A stretch of DNA of 64,000 nucleotides from Paracyclopina nana (lineage: Eukaryota; Arthropoda; Copepoda; Cyclopoida; Cyclopettidae), in contig JAGUCH010000002.1 in assembly GCA_019096065.1 (NCBI GenBank), positions 6,274,501 to 6,338,500 on the forward strand. Direction: 5' to 3'. This document shows positions 43,046 through 53,700 of the stretch, piece after piece. The stretch's first letter is position 1; every line of letters begins with the position of its first letter. Under the pieces are notes generated by a model. It ran no database searches, was not told the origin of the DNA, and saw only the letters and a list, made by a program, of their open reading frames with translations. The position numbers were made by a program, and so were the translations under genes.

Positions 43046-44445
43046 CTAATAAAGAGCTCTGCACTCGGCCACAATTTCATCCAATCTTGCCATTCTGCCT
43101 TTTGGGATCGCAACAAGTTTGCGACCGACATCTAAGGCTTCAGATAAAGCCTTCACATCTTCATCTAGCTTGACCAAGGTTGCCAATGCAACAACTGTTT
43201 TGTATAAAGCTTCTGGTCCTTTCAGTCTTTGCAAGAAAGCTGTTGATAGCCCAGAGACAATTTGAAATGAGGCTTCCGCATCTCCTCCCTTGTCATTTAT
43301 TGCCTTGGCATAGTTGAAAGCCAAACAAGCAACAGCATTTTCAACCTAGTTAGATTTCATTAGAAGTAATTTTCCATAAGCGCATAATTTTTTTGTACCT
43401 GGGGAGATAATTCATCATCCGAATCTTCAATGAGAGTATTGACATCACCGAATATGTCTTCACGATGCTGAAGCATTACTGATCTACTTGACTCCTTGAG
43501 AAAAAAGCTGACTAGGAGCCTAAGGCACATTCTGGTTTGAGGCGAGTCTTGGCTCAAGAGCTTGTTGGTTTTGATGAGTTGGTACAATTTCCCGGCACAC
43601 TCTTTCGAATCTAACCCACCTTCATGTACCACATTAACACATACCAAATTCCACATAGGGAAAGTGTCTTCTTTGGGCCAATGCTCTAATGCAGGGGTCA
43701 AGACAAATTCAATGACTTTGTTGTCTGCCAGTTTCACTCCTTGCTCAGCCAAAAGTCTCAAGCTGGAGAGATGGTCATCATTTAGCTTGAACCCGTCTCC
43801 ATTTTTCTCATTGAACTCCATCAACTTGTCCATGACTTTGTCAATGTTGAGGGGAGCATCAATGGCGGCATATTCTTTGGGTGGGAAATGCACTGATTCT
43901 GTCGCTGTTTGATCGGCTACACCAAAAGAAGTGCCTTGCCCATCAGGGGTAGCTTGTTCAATGATAGGTTTCAGCAGAGCTGCAATGGGTGATCCAAGGA
44001 CCATTTTAGGCAAGTCCAGAATGTACTGAGGAATATCTTGCACTCCCAGAAACCTGGCTAAAGTTGAGCTAAAGTTGTTGCAATTGTGGTTGAACAAATC
44101 GTATCTGCTCCCATGAAACCTGTAGTATATAAATGTAGTAGCATCGTAAGTTGGTGGTTTGTTTTTTACTTACTCACTACTCCCAATATGGCGTAGGTAG
44201 AGAGTCAAGTTTTCCATGTCAATGCTCGTGTTGCCCAGCAGCTTTTTTTCAAGAGGCTGCCCCATCATTGTGGTTCCCGGTAAGCAATGTTCAATCCCTC
44301 CACCACCGAAGAAAATCTCCGTTTCGTGAACCACAATCGCAGTGTGCCACACCCCTTGCAAGTTAGGTAGCCCAAGGGATGGCCCCAGAGATCGGGCCAT
44401 ACCCTGAGTTAGGTCGTAAATGTATAAAGTCACTGGATACGTCAT
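43046..44445 (-). CDS. DeSI-type PPPDE isopeptidase fused to a PUL-like domain
   Basis: Three exons (44445-44174, 44119-43399, 43345-43046) give 430 aa. The N-terminal PPPDE domain (1-140) matches DESI1: YIYDLTQGMARSLGPSLGLPNLQGVWHT, the catalytic His34 in GVWHTAIVV and Cys104 in LFNHNCNNFSS. DESI1 itself is only about 170 aa. Here a further 250 residues form an all-helical repeat (LSSLRLLAEQGVKLADNKVIEF, FPMWNLVCVNVVHE, TRMCLRLLVSFFLKESSRSVMLQHREDIF, AVACLAFNYAKAI) resembling the PUL domain, which in PLAA/Ufd3 binds p97/Cdc48. Predicted role: cleaving SUMO or ubiquitin from proteins, with possible p97 coupling (inference). Confidence 0.82.
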
Positions 44446-45219
44446 TGCAGTGATGTTAAATGACGAGTCACAAATGATAAATAGTGCTCATGATTTTGAC
44501 ATTTTTGCAGATGCTTCTGAAATTAAGACAATTTTTTAAAATGCACATTTCGAACTCGTCTGAAACATATTTTTGGGAAATTATAGAAAATCAAATCCCT
44601 TCCTGGATATTTCTTTTATTAAAGTTATGAAATAAATACTTAGCATATACTTTACTTATTTTTGACTTTTCGAGCTCAATTAATTGCCAAATTGTCCAAA
44701 TAAGTGGGGCTCGCTTTATCAAAGATCCCAATTTGTTACTTCCTTGATCACAACTAAGTCAATCTTCTATTGATATTTTGACCTCCAAAATATGAAATGT
44801 ATGACGATGCTAACAAATGGTAACTATCTCTTTAAAAAATTACATTTTATTTGAATTGTAGTGAGACTTCATTTCAAAAACAATCTTGCCACATCAACGA
44901 GTAATATATCTTTAAGAGGGAGCCTTAAACTTGTAAGTACGTGTGCAGTAAATAAAGATATCAGCTGAATTTCCTTCAATCTTTCTTTCCGGTTCTACGA
45001 AATCAACAACAAGGTAAGGGGCAATTTAATTCATCTAGCGATCGAGAAATATCTTCATCATCTCTTCTCTGCGAATCTTGAAATTCACAAGGTTCCGCCG
45101 TCCAGTTGTACCGGAATCATGCTCGCCATGATTCCCCGTGCCCAATCGGCCTTTAGGCCAGATTGAGGCTGCATTTAATGCTCATAAAACTGAGACTGGC
45201 ACTTTGATTGCAGAACATC
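44446..45219. promoter_or_regulatory. Divergent region with the RPL26 5' noncoding exon
   Basis: A splice donor (AAG|GTAAGG) at 45013/45014 and an acceptor (GATTGCAG) at 45212 bracket a probable 5' UTR intron of RPL26. Just upstream is TCTTTCTTTCCGG (44980-44992), a pyrimidine-rich start like the 5' TOP motif of ribosomal protein mRNAs. I looked for a snoRNA in the intron and saw no convincing C/D or H/ACA boxes. Confidence 0.5.
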
Positions 45220-45728
45220 ATGAAGTTGAACAAGCATGTCACCTCCTCGGCGAGGAAGCAGCGAAAGCGCCACTTCACCGCTCCCTCCCATATTAGGAGG
45301 AAGTTGATGACCGCCCCTTTGTCAAAGGAGCTCCGCGCTAAATATGGAGTCAAGTAAGTCATGGTTTTCATAGGTTAGACAAGCATGTTCCTTCATCGTT
45401 GTTTTCTTTCAGGTCCATTCCAATTCGCAAGGATGACGAGGTCCAGGTAGTCCGAGGCCACTTCAAAGGCCAACAAGTTGGCAAAGTTGTGCAGTGTTAC
45501 CGCAAGAAGTTCTGCGTGTACATTGAGCGCATCCACAGAGAGAAGGCCAACGGTGCAACTGCCAACGTTGGGATTCACCCCTCCAAGGTGACAATTGTCA
45601 AGCTGAAGATGGACAAGGATCGCAAGAAGATCCTCGACAGGAGGGCTAAGGGCCGTGCTGAAGCTACTGGCAAGGATAAGGGCAAGTACACCGAGGAGTC
45701 TGCCGCCGCTACTGCTATGGAGTCTTAA
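45220..45728 (+). CDS. RPL26: Ribosomal protein uL24 (RPL26)
   Basis: Two coding exons (45220-45353, 45413-45728) give 149 aa, near human 145. Highly conserved: [28 protein letters not shown], then [35 protein letters not shown] (KOW motif), [17 protein letters not shown] and [10 protein letters not shown], with a basic tail. Component of the 60S subunit near the exit tunnel. AATAAAG follows the stop at about 45742. A 5' noncoding exon ending at 45013 is likely. Confidence 0.97.
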
Positions 45729-46190
45729 ACGTGATTTCTATGGAATAAAGCTCGTTCCCTTTAATTAAATCAGTCACTTTTTCTTCCAACATTGCTAGGG
45801 CACTTAAAACAAAGTTGTTGAATCAAAGGAATACCTGCCGCCATTATGATGATGAGCTGCAATTTAGTCAGATTTTACGGTGCTGTCGATGTAGTTGTCG
45901 CAGCCCACAGGATAAGTTGCGAGCATTGCCTAAAACATGACGGTTATTTGGGCTACGGGCCCAGCTTCAATACCAGATAGGGGAGATATGACGGGAGAAC
46001 AAGACATCCTTCATGCTTGTAGCTAAATAAAATGTACTTTACCAAAGAAGTTAATTGAGTAAAGTATCATAGAATATGGATCGATAATACTGCGTGTATG
46101 GCATCGTACATGATAACGATCCATAATTGTATTTGAAGTTCATGTTAATCAGTGTGGTGAATGTAATGTTAGGTTGTTGGAAAGAAGAAA
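45729..46190. other. Intergenic between convergent RPL26 and the CXXC gene
   Basis: About 460 bp, AT-rich, holding the RPL26 polyadenylation signal and short palindromic words (TGATAACGATCCATAA near 46110). No gene seen. Confidence 0.4.
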
Positions 46191-47192
46191 CTATTTGCTC
46201 GAGTCTTCTTCGTCTTTCACTGCACCAACAGCTCTATTAGTTGAAGAGAGGCTTGGTCTAGGTCCTTTCAGAGCGTCCGCAGAATTGAGCGGGAAATTAG
46301 CTTGTGCATGATCTTCTTCCAGTTTTCGCATACGGCAAAAGCGCATGACACATGCCTTTTTCTTGGTTCCTCGGCCTCCAAATCGTGGCTTGTCTTCGCA
46401 AGCTGCACACTGGCCGCAATCGTCTCGCATGCAGCCTTCACATTCTCCACACCGCCTCGATTTAGCAGCCTTTGATGAGCCTCCATAGATGCCAGGTCTG
46501 GAGTGAGTTTTTAAAGGATCCGAAGGCTTACTTTTCTTGGCTGAATCATCATCTTTAGTGGCAGTTGGAGGAGCCTTCTTTTTCTCAGACTTCACTTTCA
46601 CTATGGTTTCGCCACTATCATTGGGTGACCTCCGGTGCCTTTGCGCTGCACCAATTTGCTCCATAATCAGGTCAACTTGCTGCTGGATGGCTAAATCTTT
46701 CTCCTTTTTCTCTCTAATCCTTTCGGCTTTTGTCTGCTTCTTGAGGGGCTTTCGAGGTAAAGGGGGTGAAGGGGAGGAACTTGGCTCGTCTTCCTCATCT
46801 TCTTCTGATGAAACTTGAGGGTTCAGCCTTGCCTTTCCTAAGGACAACAAATAAGCTTCTCTCGCAGCCTCCCTCTGAGACCGACCCTCTTTTTGGTTCA
46901 TACAATACAAATCAATGCAGTTGGTTGCGTCGTCGTTTTTACAATGAGAGCACTCATGACATGGATTTCGCTTACAGCCAGCACACTGGCCACAACGTCC
47001 TTCCGTCACTATTTCATCGGCATCAGAGGCCTTCTTGCGTTTTCTCTTTATCGTCACAAGCTCAACGTCGTTATCGCTGCCTTCGCCGTTTTCGTCTTCG
47101 TCCACTCCAATTTTCACATTTTGCAGCGCTGCGTAGTCCACAGCCTTTTTGGGACGAGAGGATGAGCGTTTTGGAGATTTCCCCGCGGACAT
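46191..47192 (-). CDS. Protein with two CXXC zinc fingers
   Basis: Intronless, 333 aa. The first CXXC-type finger (about 66-105) reads GRCGQCAGCKRNPCHECSHCKND then CIDLYCMNQ and lacks the KFGG loop. The second (about 244-290) reads RRCGECEGCMRDDCGQCAACEDKPRFGGRGTKKKACVMRFC, with the RFGG-type loop that contacts unmethylated CpG. Linkers are Lys/Glu/Ser-rich with a coiled-coil stretch (KKQTKAERIREKKEKDLAIQQQ). No PHD, SET, JmjC, MBD or methyltransferase domain is present. By family, likely a nuclear CpG-binding protein. Which known CXXC gene it derives from is unclear; the last finger most resembles those of MLL, DNMT1 and MBD1. Confidence 0.8.
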   Translation of the reverse strand: MSAGKSPKRSSSRPKKAVDYAALQNVKIGVDEDENGEGSDNDVELVTIKRKRKKASDADEIVTEGRCGQCAGCKRNPCHECSHCKNDDATNCIDLYCMNQKEGRSQREAAREAYLLSLGKARLNPQVSSEEDEEDEPSSSPSPPLPRKPLKKQTKAERIREKKEKDLAIQQQVDLIMEQIGAAQRHRRSPNDSGETIVKVKSEKKKAPPTATKDDDSAKKSKPSDPLKTHSRPGIYGGSSKAAKSRRCGECEGCMRDDCGQCAACEDKPRFGGRGTKKKACVMRFCRMRKLEEDHAQANFPLNSADALKGPRPSLSSTNRAVGAVKDEEDSSK

Positions 47193-47729
47193 TTTCTGCT
47201 TTGCGGTTCAAAACTCAAAAGTTGAAAGTTTTTTTGTTTTGATGTCAAATTTCGAATGGCCGGCTGATTTGGCGTGTTTTGGCTGGAGCGTTTATTCAGG
47301 CAGGTACTCAGCAAAAACGGATATCGGAACTTGTGAAAAGTAGCTCCCACGCAACCTATTGCAAGACGCTTCAATTTACTACTCCAAACTTCAGAATCAT
47401 GATACCAAAATGAAAATACAGAAGGTGTTCTGAGCAACTTATTTCATGTGTATCCAAACAATTAATTTTTTTGTCGGTTTAGATCAAATTCCAATTATAA
47501 AGGAACGGTTTTTTATTTGTCAACATTTGTTTCGGATAGTTTTGAAGGACCTCAAAATATAACGCTCGCTACCTCAAACCAGTTACTGAGACTCATTACG
47601 ACTGCGCGGTTTCTTTCTTTCCTGAGTTTCCTCTGTAGCAATTCTCAGTAGGATTTCGGTCTAGGTCAGACTGATCAAGAGACTTAAGAAATTTTAAATG
47701 TAGACGAGTGAATTGGTGTTTGCGATAAT
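47193..47729. promoter_or_regulatory. Divergent promoter region CXXC gene / RRM gene
   Basis: 537 bp between head-to-head starts, AT-rich, no recognisable coding frame. An initiator-like CTCAGT occurs at about 47644, followed by the RRM gene ATG 86 bp later. Confidence 0.35.
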
Positions 47730-50700
47730 ATGACGACCGAGGAGGACATCAAATGCTACCTCTTTGTGGGTAACATCCCACTGGACACAACGAAGCGTGA
47801 CTTGGACGCGACATTTTCCAGGTAGGCCCCATTTTGCAATTTTTGCGGTCTAAGGGTACGTCAATTATGCTGAGATCAGGCTTCCTTAGTTCCTCCGAAG
47901 AAATAATCGCTTTATTCATCGGCATTGTAAAGTTAGGCATTTGAGGGTGCCATTCATTTATTTCATTAATCTCCGGGATGTGCGTCATTTTCTTGATTAT
48001 CGCGAAGTCAAAGCTCAAGCGTGATTTCTAGAATGAGCTTGACATCATCAAGATAATCTCGAGCCGTATTTAAGGGCATCTTTGCTCTCGAAATCGTATC
48101 AGAAACTCCCGAGCAATCAACATGCAATCAAGAGCAACTCTGATCATCACCTTGGCCATTTTGGCCTCATCCGCTTTGGCCATGAAGAGCAGCAACAATG
48201 ACGATGGAATCCACGTAATTTGCAGACCTTCAGATGATGGCCTGGTTGTGTTTGTGGCCCACCCCTACGAGTGCAGCAAGTTTTTCATGTGCCAAGGCTC
48301 CAATGGAATCGCCATGACTTGTCCAGGTGGTCTCCAATTTGACGCCAATTTGAATGTTTGCAACTATGCGTCAGTGGTTGGCTGTGTCAACACGCCTTAC
48401 CCTACAACCAGTACTGAGCCAATGCCTTCTTCATCAACAACTGAAGAACCAGAAACGACAACAGCTTATGCTGAAGAGGAGTATTTCGACATTTTTGTCT
48501 GAGTTATCTTTAATTTGTACGTGATAGCAGTATTATCCAGAAATATACATGAGCTTAGTCTTCATCCACTGCGAAGTTAGCATTTCCATTCTTCATTTCA
48601 ATGCTCCTAGCGTCTTCAGGTTGTTGACAAGCATCATTGGCATGGTTCCTCCTCTGTTGCAATTTGATGGCAATGATCTGGAAGGAACTCTACCTGCTTC
48701 ATGGCTACTTTGGTAAAAGTTTTTTCATACCTCTTGTATTAGTGGAACGAGAATTATGAAAGCTGCAGCGATGAATGCCCAACCTCTGCTGATAGTGGTC
48801 CAAACTTGAAATCCATTTGAGGAAATGACATCCTGGCTTAGCATGGCAGCTGGCCATATGAGCAAGAAGATGATTGCAAAAGATGCCCCAGCCACCAGAG
48901 CTGTTATCTTAGCTTTCTTGAACCTTTCACTTATAGTTGTGAGGGATGGTTTTTGGCTGAAATAGTAGGCATCTTCAAGTCTCAAATCGTCTTTGTACAC
49001 CTGAGCCCATGGGCTGAGAGGGTTGTCGATATTGCGCGTTTTCTCCCATTCTTCGGCTATCTCAATGTGAGTCATGGGCCCTCTGGTGCAAATAGAGACA
49101 GCTATGCAGATAATTCCTCCGGAGATAATGGACACTAAATTTCCGGTCAGCATGGGCAGATCCTTCAACAATCAGGCTTACAAGCATGTATCTGTATTGG
49201 TAGTAAGTTTCGTACCTTTCCTGAATTTCTGATAAAGGTATCCCCAGACAATCCTCCATCGTACAATGAAGCATATATCAGCCAAGCTGTAATTCCACAG
49301 ATGCAGCCCAAGACCACTCCACTGATCATTCCTGCAGGAGAGGCCCTGGGCCAAACCATGGCCAAAGAAATGGGAATGACGCTGGATGAAATGAGGACCC
49401 CCATAAAGTAATATGTCCATGCCAAGTTTAAGCGAATGGCAAAGCCAAAAAGCACTAGAGGAATTGTCAGAAACGTGCATATGACGATGCACCAATTTTT
49501 AAAGCCCAGTAGTTTTTCTTGGTACTCTTTGAACTCCTTGTGGATTGGGCAGGCGAAATGGGGCTTCATCAAGCCACGGCTTTGCACTCTTTGGCAGCTG
49601 TCCTCTTCACACCCCACACATTTGTTGATGTTGGGACACTTGCATTCTGCCACTAGATCCTGGCAGACAATGCAAGACCCTTCTCTCTGGTCCCTTCTGA
49701 AGGGCTCAATGTACATCTGGTAGACGTCGTAGATGACAATGGAAGCCACTGCGATGACCTCAGCTGATCCTGTTGACATAACCGCCATCAGCATGAGAAT
49801 GATCATCGCATACTCCCCAGTAGTTCCGAGCAGCTTTTGAGCCACCAAGGGGGCAGATAGACCTATGGTTGAGGTTGGCAATGCTTGAAATTTGCGCTTT
49901 CAATCAGAAGCACTACCTACCCTTAGCAACATCCTCTTCTGACAACATCGGAGCTCCTTGCGCACTTGAGAGCCCCAAATAGGCCAGTCCCATGGTTGTC
50001 GCCATCGCGAAAGGAATTGAAAACCAAGTTAGACCGCCGAAAATGAATCCCCAAACTCCCTGAATCGCGAGATGTCACAGCCGTTTCATTTGCACCCATT
50101 TGCACTTACTTGAATGGGCTTGGCTGCCACCGAGCTCTGCCAGTATGCCTGGTCACAAAAGACGGCCCCAAAATTTCCAACGAGGTTGATGATGCCGAAA
50201 ATGAGGCCGCCTGACGAGAAAAATGTCATGTAGCTGTTCTGAACGTTTCCCTCGGGTGCTTTCCAGCAGGCGGCCAATTCGTACATGGCTTTCGAGCTTC
50301 CGAAAGGGTTGTCTTTGTTGTCATAGGGGTTGTAGAAGACTTCGACGATGAGCATGATGACCAGTACAAATATCAAGGCAGTGTTGAAGTAGGAGACGTA
50401 GAAAGTGGCTCCCAGCCCTCCTATCAAAGTATAGCCCCCAATGATGAGGGCCAGCAGCATTGCTGCCAACTCGGGGCTCAAGCCCTCAACCAGGCTGGTC
50501 AAGACTTCCGTACCTCCGAGCATGAGCATTAGAGTGACCACTATGTTGGTGAAGAAGGCAAATGTGCAGTACACCAGGTGGGTGTTCCTGCCAAACCTGG
50601 CCTTGATGACCTGCAAAAAGGTTTTGGCGCCAGGGGCTCTTGTTTTCAGCATGATTGAAAGTATGGCAAAGAGGATGATTTGCACTGAGGCTCCTGCTGC

Positions 50701-53700
50701 ATACCAGTAAGGTCCACTCAGTCCAAACTAGATGGATGCACAATGTAGTGGCAGCTAGTTATTTAGTCATTTTTCAGGCTTATTACTTTGCTTGCTACTG
50801 TGGAAGACTGAAGTAGGGTTGCTGCCCAAGTCCATTGAGATACAATTGTTGTTGCTGTCAGTCCTATGCTCACTTTTCCCCCAGCATCGAAGGATGTGTC
50901 CAAATTGTTGGCGTCTCTGTAGATCTTTTTCCTCACCTGGTTGGTTTTTCATTTGAAAAGCAGACTACTCTAGCAATTGCTTAAGAATTGTTACCATGTG
51001 GAAAGCTGTTGCTATGGCCACTGAAGCAAGGCCAACGATGGCAAAAATGACCAGTGCTTCAACAATGCCCACCGTGGGTTTGATGCCCATTGATGGGCCC
51101 CCATTTTCAGCTACTTGAGCTCTTGATTCTTGCACTGACGCTGAGCATGCTCGAGATTCTTCATGAAAGCTCACTGTTTGTGTTGTTGTCAGAAAGTCTT
51201 GAGTGTTTTCACCATGCATTAAGGGGCAATTTATGAGCAGCAAATTAAAGGCAAGCAAAAAGCAGCAGTTTTGATGCATGTTCAACTTTTTATTCACCTT
51301 CCAGTCAATGCAGGTTTTTTCATACTGATGAAGCGCTTCACTCCATTTACTACCTGTTAAGCTACTCATATACTATTACCTATTCGTGCAAAAAGAAAAG
51401 GGAGGTCCTTTTAATGACTCACTCTAATAAATCGGTTCATTACCATAAGTCATGCAAGTAAAGGTGGAGAAAATAATGATTAAAAAGTAAAAATATTTAT
51501 AAACTCTCGGTTTTGTATTCTTAAGCAGCACGCAAATGCCAAGCTTCTATTTGATCTTTAAAAACAGAAATTAACATTCTTGTCACGGATTTGTGTCAAT
51601 GCAATCTTGAATTTTTCATTTTTATCTAAGTGTCATGCCCCGCTGTTGATGACGTCAATGGGCACTTTTCATTATCTCAAGCCGAAATCGGCCCGAGGTT
51701 ACTTGCAAAATGCTTCATTCGCCATGCAAACAATAACTGGTTTGTGGGTCCATCGAATTTTTTGCTGCCCATATCGCATGTTCCTCTTGTTTGATGATGC
51801 TCGCGTGCACGTACATCACGGGTGATTGGATTTTCAGCGAATCTGGTGAATTTGACTTTGATGCAATTATCGTAGAATATGAGCAATCAAGCAAAGAAAA
51901 ACGATCTTATCGCCTTGGCAACTGCAGCATTTATTCTATGTTTTGATTGCGAGCATAAGTGTTTTTATACTTAAGGGCCAGGGTTTCCAGCTCCGCACGG
52001 TTCTTGGGTGTATTCCAAGCAGACACCTAAAAAGTATGGTATCACTTATTGTGAAAGAAGTTTTGGGTCAATTGGCATTTTTCACCTATATTGCTGGCTG
52101 TTGAGGCGGCTCCATCTTGAGTTGCGTCAGTGACCACGGATACTTCAAAAGGTGCAGTGCAATCTTTGATCTTGGCGTCTGTAGTGGAAGTGTCGAATGT
52201 GTTTAGGAAGCCTCCACAATAGCGGTCTTCGTAATTTCCAAATCCCGTTTGCGACGAGCCTAATTAAGTCTTTACATGCTCTCCGTTTGCCAATTTTAGT
52301 AAGGTTTACCTTCTATGCCAATGTAGTCCTCTGAGCAGTTGGTGCCCACTTTGGCCATTGTGAAGCCTGCCACTCCAGCATTATTGAGCCGGAATGAGGT
52401 TGCATCACACTGCATGAAAATTATGCAGCAATACCCTAGAAAAAAAGACTGATTTTTTTCCATTTTCAATAGGGCTAATGAATGCCTACCTTCTTCTTGT
52501 CTGATGCATGCCCTGTAATTTTGGTTCCTTAAATGTTGGGTACCTCCCCAATTGAATGTGGTTATTCTTCCATCAATCCCAGTGAAATATTGTAGACATC
52601 CGTTGGGTTGACTTAAGGGAAAGTCCATTATTTATCTTGAGCAAATTGAGCCCCAGTGACTTACTCATAGTTAACGTTGCATGGGATCTGAGTGACTTTG
52701 ATGTCCCAGGCCCTGTTGAACGTGCCAGAGAAGGAAAAGGCCAAAGTTGCTGTGTCTGTTGACTGCGTTCCCAGGTCAAGGTAAACTGGAATTGGCCATT
52801 TTTATGAAGAATTAGACTAATCAATCGTGTCTTACTGTGCTGTCCGGAATTGGTTCCACATATCTCAGGAATCACCTGGCCCGTTTTCTGCAACGAATTT
52901 GTCCTACATTTTTCTAATCTTTAAGAAAATCTTCACTTACCACAGTTGTGGTCAAAATGTCTTGGCATAAGCCTCCGTCGACTTCATCGGTGAGGGCCGG
53001 AGCGTTCGTGGTGAACTGCTCGAAATCTAGCCTCACACTGCAAACCGCTGTAGTAGTAGCAAAATAAGTATGATGTCACGATTTCAAGTGCATCTAGATT
53101 GCTTACAATTGTCACATTTTTGAATTGTGAAAGAACACGCTGCAGTTGAAGTGTAGACAGATGGGTAGCCAGGATTTTTTATGTATGAGCAATTTTGGCT
53201 CACAGTTCCGCCACAGGTGGAAGTCATGAAAACGCAGCAGACTCCAAACCTAAATGAGCCCAAATGAGAGTGGGCAGAAGAAAGGTGTTTTTTTTTCTGG
53301 TGGTATCTTTACCCTCCAGCACATGTTCCAGATGAAGATCCACCTTTCTCGTTGCATTCAGCACTTGTTAAGCAGGTGCCGTTTCTGTAGGTGCTTCCTG
53401 ACGCGCTCCTATTTAGATAACATGATTATTCATCTGTTTTACTTGAATAATGCACATGGCTTACGTGTGGGTCATGGTGCTTGTGCACCCATTATTCTTG
53501 AATTGAACAATGCTGAAAATGCTGAAAACTAGGAAACGGCACACTATTACTACAGTTTCAAAGATGAGGCATCTGAGTACCTTTTCCTTCTTTTGTTGTT
53601 TTCGGCGCTGTCTCAGATTCCCTGTAGGGAGGCCCCAGTTCTTTGGCATCACCCACAAACGACAAAGACAAGAAAAAGGCACAGCTAAAAGAAGTCAGTA

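Noticed and set aside
45014-45211. snoRNA in the RPL26 5' intron
   Set aside because: Ribosomal protein introns often host snoRNAs, but no convincing C/D or H/ACA boxes were found.
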